Assembly (NCBI GenBank): GCA_011321845.1
Contig: DROQ01000055.1
Location: 1 to 64,000, forward strand
Source: Planctomycetota bacterium
Lineage (GTDB): Bacteria; Planctomycetota; UBA1135; GCA-002748355
DNA length: 64,000 bases
Direction of reading: 5' to 3'
Under the pieces are notes generated by a model, which saw only the letters and a program-made list of their open reading frames with translations, made no database searches and was not told the origin of the DNA. A program made the translations under genes and the position numbers. Positions within the stretch are counted from its first letter, which is position 1, and each line of letters begins with the position of its first letter. Below, piece by piece: positions 29,828-40,683 of this stretch.

Positions 29828-30114
29828 TTCTCCACCCAGACGCTCTTGGTCCGGATCGTCAGCGGGAAGAAGATCAGATTCAGGATCCCATCCCAGATCG
29901 TGTACTCCGTCGTGACCCGGTAGCTCGTAGCCTCGCCCGCCAGGCGTTCGGGGTCCAGGCCATTGAGTCGGGCCAGACCGAAGAAAAGATACCAGTTACG
30001 CCCCCGGACCACCTCCGTACCCGTCGGGCCCGCCCCCACAGTGTGCACCTGGGTCATGCAACCCGATGAAACCAGGCATAGAATCAGCAGAAGGGTCCAG
30101 GAAATTCGTTTCAT
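29824..30114 (-). CDS. Small putative lipoprotein
   Basis: MKRISWTLLLILCLVSSGCMTQ lipobox; ATGA-type overlap with the next gene. Confidence 0.7.
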   Translation of the reverse strand: MKRISWTLLLILCLVSSGCMTQVHTVGAGPTGTEVVRGRNWYLFFGLARLNGLDPERLAGEATSYRVTTEYTIWDGILNLIFFPLTIRTKSVWVEK

Positions 30115-30251
30115 ACAGCGCCTCCAAAGGCTCTTGTTCGGGGACAAAGGCTAGCCGGGTTTACCCACAAGATCGAGTCCAAGGCGGGACCCAAGCCGGG
30201 AAGCGAAAAATCAGGATGACCAGCGCCCTCCCTTGGGAATAATAGCTGAGA

Positions 30252-31436
30252 ATGCCACCCAACGTCCTCATCCCCTTGATCCTGGGTTTCAGCCTCCTCC
30301 TCGGATGGCTGTTCCTCCACCTTTCCAAACGACGGGACCAGGAGGGATTCTTTTACGAACGGGCTCCGAGTCTCCCCATCCATCTCCTGGCCGAGCATGA
30401 CGACGCCTGGATCCGGGGAACCATCCAGATGGAACACCCCCTCCGCTGTCCCTGGTTCGACTTCCCCTGCTGCTGGTACGCCTACCAAATCGAGGAGAAG
30501 ACCACGAGGACGGTCACCGACTCGGACGGGCACAGCCATACCGAAACCTCCTGGGACACGGTCTTCGAGGAGGAAAAAAGTCGCCCCTTCGACCTCGTCG
30601 GCAAGAAGGGCCGCATTCGAGTGAGAACCGAGGAATTCGCGATCCAGAGCAGCGTATCCACGGGCTACGACTACGAGGGAGGGGATCTGAGGCACAGTGC
30701 GCGCTACCTCCCCACCGCCGCCAAAGTCAGCGTCCTCGGGGTCAAGCTGGAGGACGGCAGCTTCGGGCAGCTGGGCAGGATCCCGAGTCTGATCACTTTT
30801 AAATCGCGAAGCGCCTTCGTCCTGGCCACCAACCGGGGGGAAACATGGTACCGCTGGCTCGGTTTCTTCTCTCTATTCCTTGGGGGTGGAGGGACCATGG
30901 CCTTTTGGACCGGGATGCGGCAAGGCCATGTCGACTGGCCCCTGTCCCTGGCGGCCGGCCTGGCCCTTCTCGCGCCTTTTTGGATCTGGTCCACCTACAA
31001 TCGCTTCATCCAGAGACGGCAACAGATCGAATCCGCCTGGAGCCAGATCGATGTGGACCTCATGGTGCGCTTTGACCTCATCCCCCAGCTGGTGGCTGTC
31101 GTCCAGGGCTACCAGAAGCACGAACGGGAAACCCTAAAAGCCCTCGGCCGGATCCGTGCGGGGAGCAGCCTCGGGGAGAAAATCGAGGGAGACCGCCTCG
31201 CCAGCCGGATCAGCAAGAGCCTCCTGGCCCTGGACGAGGCCTACCCCGAACTCAAGGCCAACGAGCAATTCCAATCCCTGCACGACAAGCTCGTGGCCCT
31301 GGAGGAGAAGCTGGCCACCAGCCGCAGCCTCTACAACAAGGTCACTCGGGAATGGAACGATCTCTGCCAGGGCTTTCCCACCCTCCTGGTGGCGGCCCTC
31401 TTCGGATTCAGGCCGAGGCCCTACTTCCACAAGTAA
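30252..31436 (+). CDS. GIDE-like domain fused to LemA-like C-terminal domain
   Basis: N-terminal TM, then RGTIQMEHPLRCPWFDFPCCWYAYQIEEKTTR...SWDTVFEEEKSRPFDLVGKKGRIRV (GIDE-like); second TM; LemA-like NRFIQRRQQIESAWSQIDVDLMVRFDLIPQLVAVVQGYQKHE. Confidence 0.75.
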   Translation: MPPNVLIPLILGFSLLLGWLFLHLSKRRDQEGFFYERAPSLPIHLLAEHDDAWIRGTIQMEHPLRCPWFDFPCCWYAYQIEEKTTRTVTDSDGHSHTETSWDTVFEEEKSRPFDLVGKKGRIRVRTEEFAIQSSVSTGYDYEGGDLRHSARYLPTAAKVSVLGVKLEDGSFGQLGRIPSLITFKSRSAFVLATNRGETWYRWLGFFSLFLGGGGTMAFWTGMRQGHVDWPLSLAAGLALLAPFWIWSTYNRFIQRRQQIESAWSQIDVDLMVRFDLIPQLVAVVQGYQKHERETLKALGRIRAGSSLGEKIEGDRLASRISKSLLALDEAYPELKANEQFQSLHDKLVALEEKLATSRSLYNKVTREWNDLCQGFPTLLVAALFGFRPRPYFHK

Positions 31437-31544
31437 AGGGGCTTTTCCTACCGCCGGAGGCCCCTCTGGGTTACAATCCCTCGCTTTTCCTTCACACCGG
31501 TGCGGCACCGGAGCAGCAGAATCAGGGGCTGCAAGGGGAAAGCA

Positions 31545-33005
31545 ATGGATCAAAAAATTCTAGGTGAAGGCCTCACCTTCGACGACGTCCTCGTCGTTCC
31601 CCGCAAGACGGAAATTCTTCCTCGAGAAGTCGATACGAGCACGAAAATCACGAGGGAGATCCGCATGGAGATCCCCCTGGTCTCCGCCGCCATGGACACA
31701 GTCACCGAGTCCAAGCTCGCGATCGCCCTCGCCCAGGAAGGGGGGATCGGCATCATCCACAAAAACCTGAGCCTCGAGGGCCAGATCCAGGAAGTCGACC
31801 GGGTCAAGCGTTCGGCCAACGGGGTCATCCTGGACCCTGTCACCCTTTCCCCCAGCGCGACCGCGCGAGAGGCCAAGGAGTCCCTCCGGAGACACAAGAT
31901 CTCCGGCCTCCCGGTGGTGGACGAGGACAACAAGGTCCTCGGCATCCTGACCGCCCGGGACCTTCGCTTCCAGACGGGCAGCGATACCAAGGTCATGGAC
32001 CTCATGACGCGCAAGGTGATCACCGCCCCTCCCAATACCACCCTCGAGGAGGCCAAGGAGATCCTGCACGACCACAAGGTGGAGAAGCTGGTCCTGGTTG
32101 ACTCCGAAAACAAGCTCGCCGGGCTCATCACGATCAAGGACATCAACTTGACCGAGACCTTCCCCAACGCCTGCCGCGACGGGCGGGGGCGCTTGCGGGT
32201 GGGAGCCGCCGTGGGCGTTCAGGATTATGAACGCATCGAGCGACTGATCGAGGCGGGGGTCGACCTGGTGGTCGTCGACACCGCCCATGGACACAGCAAG
32301 AACGTCCTGGACACGGTCCGGGAGATCAAAAAACGGCACGCCCTCCAAGTCGTCGCCGGAAACATCGCGACAGCCGCCGCGGCCAGGGATCTGATCGAGG
32401 CGGGCGCGGACGGGATCAAGGTGGGCATCGGGCCGGGTTCCATCTGCACGACCCGGATCATCGCGGGCATCGGTGTCCCCCAGCTCACCGCCATCTATGA
32501 GTGCGCCCGGGTTGCGGAAAAAGCAGGCATTCCGGTCATCGCCGACGGGGGCATCCGGCAGAGCGGCGACGCGGTCAAGGCCCTGGTGGGCGGCGCCTCC
32601 TGCGTCATGATCGGGAGCCTCTTCGCGGGGCTGGAGGAATCGCCGGGCGAGCTGATCCACTACCAGGGGAGGACCTTCAAGGCGGTCCGCGGCATGGGCA
32701 GCCTGGGGGCCATGATCCAGGGGAGCAAGGACCGCTACGCCCAGGCCGACGTCAGCGAACGCGACAAACTCGTCCCCGAAGGCGTCGAGGGGATGGTGCC
32801 CTACAAGGGCCGCCTCTCCGGCTACGTCTACCAATTCGTGGGCGGCATCCGCAGCGCTATGGGCTACACCGGGACCAAAACCATCGAGGAGCTGAGGAAC
32901 AAGGCCCAATTCGTGCGAGTCTCCCCGGCCGGGCTCAAAGAGTCCCATCCCCACGACATCCAGATCACCAAGGAGGCGCCCAACTACTTCGGCAAGGGGC
33001 TCTAG
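31545..33005 (+). CDS. guaB: IMP dehydrogenase with CBS domains
   Basis: [12 protein letters not shown] pair, [22 protein letters not shown] active-site loop, [15 protein letters not shown]. Start reassigned to MDQKILGEG at 31545. Confidence 0.96.
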   Translation: MDQKILGEGLTFDDVLVVPRKTEILPREVDTSTKITREIRMEIPLVSAAMDTVTESKLAIALAQEGGIGIIHKNLSLEGQIQEVDRVKRSANGVILDPVTLSPSATAREAKESLRRHKISGLPVVDEDNKVLGILTARDLRFQTGSDTKVMDLMTRKVITAPPNTTLEEAKEILHDHKVEKLVLVDSENKLAGLITIKDINLTETFPNACRDGRGRLRVGAAVGVQDYERIERLIEAGVDLVVVDTAHGHSKNVLDTVREIKKRHALQVVAGNIATAAAARDLIEAGADGIKVGIGPGSICTTRIIAGIGVPQLTAIYECARVAEKAGIPVIADGGIRQSGDAVKALVGGASCVMIGSLFAGLEESPGELIHYQGRTFKAVRGMGSLGAMIQGSKDRYAQADVSERDKLVPEGVEGMVPYKGRLSGYVYQFVGGIRSAMGYTGTKTIEELRNKAQFVRVSPAGLKESHPHDIQITKEAPNYFGKGL

Positions 33006-33016
33006 GCAGGAAACAG

Positions 33017-34582
33017 ATGGAGACCAGAAACCACAAGGGAGTGCTGATCGTCGACTTCGGGACCCAGTACTGCCAGCTCATCGCCCGCCGCGTCCGGGAG
33101 CAGGGGATCTTTTCGAGGATCACGGTGCCGGGCAAGGCGCTGGAAGCCCTGGAAGAAGGGAATTACGGGGCCATCATCCTCTCCGGGGGGCCGCAGTCGG
33201 TCTACGAGGAGGGCGCCCCTTCTCTGGACAGGGAAATCCTCGACAAGGGCCTACCCATCCTCGGAATCTGCTACGGCATGCAGTGGACCGTGCAGGCCCT
33301 CGGAGGAGTGGTCGCTCCCGCCGCGGCCAAGGCCGCCCGCGAATATGGACACGCCGAGCTGCGGCTCAGCGAGGCGCCGGGACCGCTCTTCGACGGGGTG
33401 GAGAGCCCCACGAGGGTCTGGATGAGCCACGGAGACCACGTGGAGAGTCTTCCCTCCGGCTTCGCGGTCAGCGGGTCCACCGACACCTGCGAGATCGCGG
33501 CGGCCTATCACCAGGCGAACAGGATCTACTTGCTGCAGTTCCACCCCGAGGTCAGCCACAGCCTGGACGGCCAGGTCATCCTGCGCAACTTTCTCTTCGG
33601 GGCGGCGGGTCTGCACGCTGACTGGACCCCGGGCTCCATCGTCGAGGAGACAGTGGCCGAGCTGCGGGAGCAGATCGGCGAGGAGGGCGAGGTCATCCTC
33701 GGCCTCTCGGGAGGGGTCGACTCCTCCGTGGCCGCCGTCCTCATCCAAAAGGCCATCGGCCGGCGCCTGCACTGCATCTTCGTCGACAACGGACTGCTCC
33801 GGCACGGGGAGCGCGAAGGAGTCGAAAAGCTCTTCGCGCGCAACTTCGACATGGACCTTCACGTGGTGGACGCGCGCGAGCGCTTCCTCGGCGAGCTGGC
33901 GGGCGTTACCGACCCCGAACAAAAGCGCAAGATCATCGGCCGGGTCTTTGTCGAGGTCTTCGAGAAGGCCAAGCAAAAGCTGCCCAAGGCCCGCTTCCTC
34001 GGCCAGGGCACCCTCTACCCCGACGTCATCGAGTCGGTGGCGGCCCACGGAGGGGCGACCTCGGTCATCAAGTCCCACCACAACGTCGGAGGACTCCCCG
34101 AAGAGATGGAGATGGAGCTGGTCGAGCCCCTGCGCACCCTCTTCAAGGACGAGGTGCGCGCCATCGGGAGGAGCCTGGGCCTTCCACCCGAGGTCATCGA
34201 CCGGCAGCCCTTCCCAGGGCCCGGGCTCGCGGTCCGCATCCTCGGGGAGATCACCGAGGAGCGCTGCGAGATCCTGCGCCAGGCCGACCACATCTTCACC
34301 TCCGAGGTCGAGGCCGAGGGGCTGCACAAGGGGCTCTGGCAGTACTTCGCCGTCCTTCTGCCGGTGCGGAGCGTCGGGGTCATGGGAGACGCGCGCACCT
34401 ATGAGTTCCCGATCGTCCTCAGGGCGGTCGAGAGCCAGGACGCCATGACGGCGGACTGGGCGTTTTTACCCCAAGAACTCCTGCGCCGGGTCAGCAACCG
34501 CATTATCAACGAAGTACCGCAGGTCAACCGCGTAACCCTCGACATCACCAGCAAACCCCCGGGAACCATCGAATGGGAATAA
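33017..34582 (+). CDS. guaA: GMP synthase (glutamine-hydrolysing)
   Basis: VLIVDFGTQYCQLIARR, GICYGMQW, FHPEV, LSGGVDSSVAA, DITSKPPGTIEWE. Confidence 0.97.
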   Translation: METRNHKGVLIVDFGTQYCQLIARRVREQGIFSRITVPGKALEALEEGNYGAIILSGGPQSVYEEGAPSLDREILDKGLPILGICYGMQWTVQALGGVVAPAAAKAAREYGHAELRLSEAPGPLFDGVESPTRVWMSHGDHVESLPSGFAVSGSTDTCEIAAAYHQANRIYLLQFHPEVSHSLDGQVILRNFLFGAAGLHADWTPGSIVEETVAELREQIGEEGEVILGLSGGVDSSVAAVLIQKAIGRRLHCIFVDNGLLRHGEREGVEKLFARNFDMDLHVVDARERFLGELAGVTDPEQKRKIIGRVFVEVFEKAKQKLPKARFLGQGTLYPDVIESVAAHGGATSVIKSHHNVGGLPEEMEMELVEPLRTLFKDEVRAIGRSLGLPPEVIDRQPFPGPGLAVRILGEITEERCEILRQADHIFTSEVEAEGLHKGLWQYFAVLLPVRSVGVMGDARTYEFPIVLRAVESQDAMTADWAFLPQELLRRVSNRIINEVPQVNRVTLDITSKPPGTIEWE

Positions 34583-35532
34583 GCCAGGCTCCGCCTTCCA
34601 TCGCCGAAGGCCTCCAATTCGCCCTCGAAGTCGAGCACGTCACCAAGCGTTTCGGTGACTTCACCGCTGTTTCCGATCTCTCCATGCGCGTCCCCACCGG
34701 GAGCATCTATGGGTTCCTGGGACCCAACGGATCGGGAAAAACGACGACGATGCGCATGATCATGTCCATCTTCTACCCCGACGAAGGGCAGATCCGAGTG
34801 CTTGGGGCCGAGGACGCGGCCCAGGTCAAGGACCGCCTGGGCTATCTCCCCGAGGAGAAGGGGCTCTACAAAAAAATGAAAGTCCGGGAGATCGTCGCCT
34901 ACTTCGGGAGGCTCAAGGGCCTCTCCAAGGAAGAGGCCTACGGGCGGGCGACCGAACTGCTCAGCAAATACGGCCTCGGCGACTGGCTCGACACCCGCTG
35001 CGAGGCCCTGTCCAAGGGCATGGGCCAAAAGGTCCAACTCCTCGGCACCCTGGTCCATGACCCCGACCTCGTCATCCTGGACGAGCCTTTCAGCGGTCTC
35101 GACCCCATCAACATGGAACTGATGCGGGACACCATCCTGGACCTCAAGAAGCAAGGCAAGACCGTCCTCTTCTCCACCCACGTCATGGCCCAGGCCGAGG
35201 AGATCTGCGACTCCATCCTGCTCATTTACAAGGGCAAGGCCAAACTCGACGGCCCTCTGGCCAAGATCCGCGCCGGAGGCCACCGGGCGATCCGGCTGGA
35301 GTTCGAGGGGGACGCATCCTTCCTCCGGGACGACCCCCAAGTGGACCATGTCAACATGACCCCGAACAGCGCCGAGGTCTTTTTGAAGACAGAGGCCGAC
35401 CCTCAGGATTTCCTGAGGAGTCTCCTTGGCAAGCTGCGGATCCGGCGATTCGACATGCGTGACCCCTCTCTCCATGAGATCTATGTCCGCACCATCGGCC
35501 CCGAGGCGGCAAAGGAGTTCGGACATGTCTAA
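34573..35532 (+). CDS. ABC transporter ATP-binding protein (NatA-like)
   Basis: GPNGSGKTTT, LSKGMGQKVQLL, LVILDEPFSGLDP. Confidence 0.9.
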   Translation: MGISQAPPSIAEGLQFALEVEHVTKRFGDFTAVSDLSMRVPTGSIYGFLGPNGSGKTTTMRMIMSIFYPDEGQIRVLGAEDAAQVKDRLGYLPEEKGLYKKMKVREIVAYFGRLKGLSKEEAYGRATELLSKYGLGDWLDTRCEALSKGMGQKVQLLGTLVHDPDLVILDEPFSGLDPINMELMRDTILDLKKQGKTVLFSTHVMAQAEEICDSILLIYKGKAKLDGPLAKIRAGGHRAIRLEFEGDASFLRDDPQVDHVNMTPNSAEVFLKTEADPQDFLRSLLGKLRIRRFDMRDPSLHEIYVRTIGPEAAKEFGHV

Positions 35533-37159
35533 GGGAAAAAGCAAAACGAAACTGGTCGCCCAGCGCGAGATCCTCGAGAACGTCCGAACCAAGACCTTTT
35601 GGATCGGCATCCTCTCCTTTCCCGTGATCCTGGTCGCCTCCATCCTGATCCCGACCTGGTTTCAGAAAAAGGTCGATGTCCGGACCTTTGGCGTCGAAGA
35701 CCGGTCCGGCTGGCTCAGCGCGGCCATCGAAAAGCGGCTCGAGATGCCCGACTTCGACGCTCTGACCAAGCTCCTCCTGGACAAGGACGCCGAGCCCTCC
35801 CTCCCCAAGGACCTCCGTCAGAGCACTTTGGGGCAGTTTCTCCAAGCCTTCGCCAAGGTCGGAGCCAAACAGCTGAAAGAAAAACAAAGTCTCAACAGCC
35901 TCCTCCCGACCCTCCTCGACACCTTGGAATCCAGCGACCTCGGCTCCCTGCTCGAAAAACTGCCTATCTCCCTCCCCATCCCCAAGGGGAAGGCCAAAGA
36001 GGGCATCAAAACCTTTCTCGGGAACATGCGCAGCGACATTGCCAAGTTCAACGACTGGATCGAGTCCCTCCCCGAGGAGGAAGCCGAAAAGCTCCGCAAC
36101 CCCCGCAAGAACCCTAAATTCCAGCTCACGGCCAAGGGCCCCGAGGACGAACTCAGGGAACTGCTCAAGAAGGAGAAACTTTTCGCCTACTTCGTGATCG
36201 GCAAAGACCCTGTCCAGGGGGACGATGGAAACAAGTACGTTTCCAACAACCTGACCGATCAGAGCCTTCGGCGCTGGTTCAGCAACATCGCGAACGGCAT
36301 CGTCGCCGCCAAGCGCATCCAAAAGCTAGGGATCTCCCCGGAGAAGGCCGCCTGGCTTCAGACCCCAGTGCGCTTCGCCCCGAAGAAACTGGACGAGTCC
36401 GGGAACGAAACCGAAGTCGCGCGCAAGGACATCGCCCTCAAGTGGGCTCCCGTGGCCTTCGTCTATCTCCTCTGGATCTCCGTTTTCATGATGGCCCAGA
36501 TGATGCTGACCAACACCATCGAAGAAAAATCCAACCGCATCATCGAGGTTCTCCTCTCCTCCGTCTCCCCCCTGGAACTGATGACCGGCAAGATCCTCGG
36601 AATCGCCGTTACCGGTCTTCTCGTCGTAGGCTCCTGGGCTGGCTTTTTCGCCCTGGGGATCTACCTGTTGCCCACCTTTTTCCCGCAGTCCGAGGGCATC
36701 ATCGCCTCTCTCGGACTGGGTTCCATCCTCGCCAACCCCGCCTACCTGGCCTCCTTCATCATCTACTTCGTCCTCGGCTTCCTCCTCTACGCCTCGGTCC
36801 TCGGCGGCATCGGCTCGGTCTGCAACAGTCTCAAGGAGGCCCAAAACCTGCAGCAACCCGTCATCCTCCTCCTCATCATCCCGCTCCTGGCCATGATGCC
36901 CATCGCCTCCGATCCCAACGGTACCTTGGCACGGGTCCTGTCCTTCATCCCGCCCTTCACCCCCTTCGTGATGATGAACCGGGCAGGAGGGCCTCCCGCC
37001 CTCTGGGAGTACGCCCTCACTTCCATCCTCCTGCTCCTGACCGTCTGGCTCACCTTCCGAGGCGCGGCCAAGATCTTCCGCATCGGCATCCTCATGACGG
37101 GCAAGCCCCCCAAGCTTCGCGAGATGCTCCGCTGGCTCCGGGCACCGGTCAATCGGTAG
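35525..37159 (+). CDS. ABC-2 type permease (NatB-like)
   Basis: Start at MSKGKSKTKLVAQREILENVRTKTFW overlapping the upstream gene; NTIEEKSNRIIEVLLSSVSPLELMTGKILGIA. Confidence 0.88.
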   Translation: MSKGKSKTKLVAQREILENVRTKTFWIGILSFPVILVASILIPTWFQKKVDVRTFGVEDRSGWLSAAIEKRLEMPDFDALTKLLLDKDAEPSLPKDLRQSTLGQFLQAFAKVGAKQLKEKQSLNSLLPTLLDTLESSDLGSLLEKLPISLPIPKGKAKEGIKTFLGNMRSDIAKFNDWIESLPEEEAEKLRNPRKNPKFQLTAKGPEDELRELLKKEKLFAYFVIGKDPVQGDDGNKYVSNNLTDQSLRRWFSNIANGIVAAKRIQKLGISPEKAAWLQTPVRFAPKKLDESGNETEVARKDIALKWAPVAFVYLLWISVFMMAQMMLTNTIEEKSNRIIEVLLSSVSPLELMTGKILGIAVTGLLVVGSWAGFFALGIYLLPTFFPQSEGIIASLGLGSILANPAYLASFIIYFVLGFLLYASVLGGIGSVCNSLKEAQNLQQPVILLLIIPLLAMMPIASDPNGTLARVLSFIPPFTPFVMMNRAGGPPALWEYALTSILLLLTVWLTFRGAAKIFRIGILMTGKPPKLREMLRWLRAPVNR

Positions 37160-39737
37160 GCCGGATCCCCGCCCCCCGGCCCAGCCGAAGAGCGGGGACC
37201 ACCGCGCATAGCATCGAGATCCCAAAGGCCAGGAGTCCCACCCAGAAGCATTCCCGCCAGGGAAGATAAAAAGGGAGGTCCAACCCGCTGACCCCGCGCA
37301 GGCCGCGCACCAGCACCCAAGACAGGGGCAAACCCGCCACCACGGTGAGAAGAAAGGTCAAAAACCCGACAACCACCGACTCCACTCCAAGCAGAGCGAA
37401 GAAACCGGGGCGCGTCACCCCCAACGCCCGCAGAACCCAGTTCTCCCGCGCCCGCGCCATCGTCGCGAGGGTCATCAGGTTGACCTGCCCCGTCCCCGCG
37501 AGCACGAGCAACAAGAGCAGCAGAACGTCGAAGAATCTGAAGTCCCGGTCCACGTCCCCCAGGTGGAAGCGCTCGACCTCCCAGCCGCTCCGCACCCATC
37601 CCAGCCTGGCCTTGTCCTGGTAGACCGCCCGGATCCCACGCTCGACAGCTTCGGGCGAGGCTCCCTTTTCCAGCCCGATCTGGAAGTCGCCCGAGCGGTC
37701 CACGTCCAAGCAAAAATCCCGGTGGAACCAGGACAGGTCCACCAGCGCGAAGGCCCGCTCGTCCGGGAAGAAGCCCGCCCGGTCACTGATGGCGAGAACC
37801 TTGTAGGGGACGATCTTGCCTCCCCCCACCGAGATGGGGACTTCGCTGCCGGGGACAAGACCTCGGAGCCGGGCGAGCCGGGTGCTCACGACCATGCTCC
37901 GCTCGGCTTTCATCCGCTTCAACAGCTCCGGGCCAAAAGGGGCCCCCAGCCTGGCAAGCTCCTCGCTCTGGGTCCCGCGGGTCAAAAAAGGAAGCGCCGC
38001 CCGCGCCCCGAGGGGGAGGACCGCGCGCACTCCCGGCAGTGCCCGCAGCTTTGCCCAGTCTTGGCGGGATAGAGCCTCTCCCCGCACAAAGAGGTAGTCC
38101 CGCATCCCCGCCCGCGAAAAGGCACGGATCTCCTCCTTGAGCGAGCCCGTGAGCCCTTTGAGCCCGACCATGGCAAGGGCGACCAGGGTCAGACCGGCCA
38201 CAGCCGAGGCAACCCGGGCAGGCGCGCGCAGGAGGTTCTTGCGCACGAGGAAACAGGCCAGAGGCAGCCGCCTCTCCAGCAGCCTCAGGGGGAGGTTCCC
38301 CAGCCTCCGCACCAGCCCCGGGGCGAGGAGCAAAACCCCGAAAAAGACTCCTACCACCAGGCCAAGCTCCAGCAGCACCAGACCCGCGCCCCCACCCTCC
38401 TCCCTGAGGAGAGGCGTCATCGCCAGATACGCCATGGGAAGGGCGAGGACGAGGGTCGCGAACAAAAAGACATTCACTCCCCGGAGAAGGTCCGCCGGCG
38501 GCGCCAGATCCCGCACAAAGAGAATGCGCCTCGGGGTCAGCCGTCGGACCTTGAGTAGGGGAAACGCAGCCCCCACCAGGGTGAAGAAAGCGCCCAAGCC
38601 CATGATCCAGAGGAGGGGCTTCCAGGGGATCTCGAAGGTCACGATCGTCTTGCCCAAGCCGAGGGTCGTGATCCCCGCCCCCGCGAAGAGCTTGGCCAGC
38701 AACAAGCCCAAGCCCAGGCCCAGGACCGAACCCAGGACAGCCAGCAAACAGGCCTCCACGAAAAAGGTCATGGCCACCTGACCCTGCGTCGCTCCCAGAC
38801 AGCGCAGGATCCCGACCCGCCGCATTCGCTCGGCCAGCGCGTGGGAGAGGGTGTGAAAGATCACGAACATCCCGAGCGCCAGGGCAAGGCTCCCCAAAAC
38901 CTTGACTCCGTTGCGAAAGGCCCGCTCGTCGGCATCCTCCCCGATCATCGCGCTCCGTCGGTCGTCGATCAAAAAGCGACCTGAAAGGCTCTTTTTGAGC
39001 CCATCCACGGGAAAGCCCTCCGTCCGCTTCACCTGGAAGACGGGGCTCAGGGCGGGAGAGAGCTTGCGGGCCAGGCCGAAGGAACCGAGGATCACCAGAC
39101 CTCCCTGCCGCCGGGCCAGGCGCAGCGGTTGGAGGATGCCCTTGACGACGAGGACTTCTTCCGACTTCCAGGAATCCGCTTTCGCCCGGGGGGGAGTCCA
39201 TTTTCCGTCCTTGCAGTCGGCCGGAGTGATCCTCGGGAGAGAGCGGATCCGAAACCGGGATCCCGGGCGCAGGCCAAAGGTCTCCGCCAGGGCCGGCCCC
39301 ACAAGGACCATGTGAAAAGGATCCAACTCGCTCAGGTCCTTACCCTCGGCCACGAGGTAATGCCCAAAGAGTTTCTGCCCCCTCGGCATGAGCCCAAAGA
39401 GAATGCAGACCTCCTTGCGCCCCTGCCCGGCTCCCTCTCCCTGTTCCGCAAGAACAGGGACCTGACCGATCAGCCCCAGGCGCTGGATCCCGTCCTGGCG
39501 CGCGAGGTACTCCTGGTGTTCCCCCAGGCGCTTCAGCCCGTCCCGGGGACGCAACTCCAGGTCCACCCGCCCGAAATCCCCCCGTTTCTGCACGAGTTGG
39601 CTCAGGATGGTGTTGTGATCCAAAACGTGGACCGAAGTCACCACCGCCACGCCCAGCAACACCCCAAACAGGGTCAGGACATGGCGCAGGGGCTCAGATC
39701 GAAAGCTCTTCCAAACGAGAAAAAACAGCAGCCGCAT
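37149..39737 (-). CDS. ABC transporter permease, FtsX/MacB-like
   Basis: MRLLFFLVWKSFRSEPLRHVLTLFGVLLGVAVV; repeated FtsX-type TM blocks (ERMRRVGILRCLGATQGQV...; RENWVLRALGVTRPGFF...). Confidence 0.88.
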   Translation of the reverse strand: MRLLFFLVWKSFRSEPLRHVLTLFGVLLGVAVVTSVHVLDHNTILSQLVQKRGDFGRVDLELRPRDGLKRLGEHQEYLARQDGIQRLGLIGQVPVLAEQGEGAGQGRKEVCILFGLMPRGQKLFGHYLVAEGKDLSELDPFHMVLVGPALAETFGLRPGSRFRIRSLPRITPADCKDGKWTPPRAKADSWKSEEVLVVKGILQPLRLARRQGGLVILGSFGLARKLSPALSPVFQVKRTEGFPVDGLKKSLSGRFLIDDRRSAMIGEDADERAFRNGVKVLGSLALALGMFVIFHTLSHALAERMRRVGILRCLGATQGQVAMTFFVEACLLAVLGSVLGLGLGLLLAKLFAGAGITTLGLGKTIVTFEIPWKPLLWIMGLGAFFTLVGAAFPLLKVRRLTPRRILFVRDLAPPADLLRGVNVFLFATLVLALPMAYLAMTPLLREEGGGAGLVLLELGLVVGVFFGVLLLAPGLVRRLGNLPLRLLERRLPLACFLVRKNLLRAPARVASAVAGLTLVALAMVGLKGLTGSLKEEIRAFSRAGMRDYLFVRGEALSRQDWAKLRALPGVRAVLPLGARAALPFLTRGTQSEELARLGAPFGPELLKRMKAERSMVVSTRLARLRGLVPGSEVPISVGGGKIVPYKVLAISDRAGFFPDERAFALVDLSWFHRDFCLDVDRSGDFQIGLEKGASPEAVERGIRAVYQDKARLGWVRSGWEVERFHLGDVDRDFRFFDVLLLLLLVLAGTGQVNLMTLATMARARENWVLRALGVTRPGFFALLGVESVVVGFLTFLLTVVAGLPLSWVLVRGLRGVSGLDLPFYLPWRECFWVGLLAFGISMLCAVVPALRLGRGAGIRPTD

Positions 39738-40437
39738 CGAGTCCTGGCCCCGTCAAGGAATGAGAGGGATCGAGTCGCCCGTCCCTCAAAAAGAGAACGC
39801 GATCCCCATAGGCCGCGTCTCGTGGGTTGTGCGTCACAAGGAGAATGGAAATCCCATAGCGCTCCCGCACCTTGGAGAAAAGGCGCATGGTTTCCTCTCC
39901 TGCCTTGGAGGAGAGATTCCCCGTGGGTTCATCGCAAAGGAGGACCGGTGGCCGTTGAGCGATGGCCCTTGCGATCCCCACCCGCTGCATCTCGCCGCCC
40001 GAGAGGCCGTGGGGCTGCCGGTCCAGGAGTTTCTGGAGATCCAAAACCTCCACCACCTCCTCCAGCTCCCGCTGGTGCATGGCGGGATCCTTCCCGGCGA
40101 TCAGCAGAGGCAGGATGATGTTTTCGCGGACACTGAGATCCGGGAGGAGCTGAAAGAACTGGAAGACATAGCCCAGGTACCGCCTCCTGAGGATGGTCCG
40201 CTTTCGCTGGGATTGGGCGAAGAGATCCGTCCCCCCGAGCAGAACGGTTCCCCGATCGGGTGTTTCGAGGCCGCCGAGGAGATGCAGGAGGGTGGTCTTG
40301 CCCGATCCCGAGGGTCCCATCACGGTAACGAAGGCCCCCTCTTCGAGGGTGAGGGAGACCTCCTGGAGCACAAAGGAATCGGCGCCTTCCCGGGGGGACC
40401 AAGCGAGGGAAGTGGCGACGAGGATGGGTGACTTCAT
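39694..40437 (-). CDS. ABC transporter ATP-binding protein (LolD/MacB-like)
   Basis: GPSGSGKTTLLHLLGGL, LSGGEMQRVGIARAI, VLLCDEPTGNL. Start reassigned to MKSPILVATSLAW (40437). Confidence 0.92.
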   Translation of the reverse strand: MKSPILVATSLAWSPREGADSFVLQEVSLTLEEGAFVTVMGPSGSGKTTLLHLLGGLETPDRGTVLLGGTDLFAQSQRKRTILRRRYLGYVFQFFQLLPDLSVRENIILPLLIAGKDPAMHQRELEEVVEVLDLQKLLDRQPHGLSGGEMQRVGIARAIAQRPPVLLCDEPTGNLSSKAGEETMRLFSKVRERYGISILLVTHNPRDAAYGDRVLFLRDGRLDPSHSLTGPGLDAAAVFSRLEELSI

Positions 40438-40683
40438 GCGCTGCATCATGGAGGAGCCACGGGGAGGATCAAGCGCCCTTCTCCCCTTCTCAGCCAAGCT
40501 TTCCTTTCGGCGACATGAATTCTTATGCAAAAATGCATCCCAAGATAGAGACCTTTTTATGGAGCTTCTCCCTTTTTTCTCAAACTTGAGACAGAGAGGC
40601 GGCCAAAGAGGGAAACAACTCTCTCCAAACTCTGCCTCCTTTCGGCCCCAACCCCGGCATTTAGCCCTTTTTTTCAGGAATTC

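Noticed and set aside
31560-32954. 464-aa minus-strand ORF over guaB
   Set aside because: Antisense to unmistakable IMP dehydrogenase.
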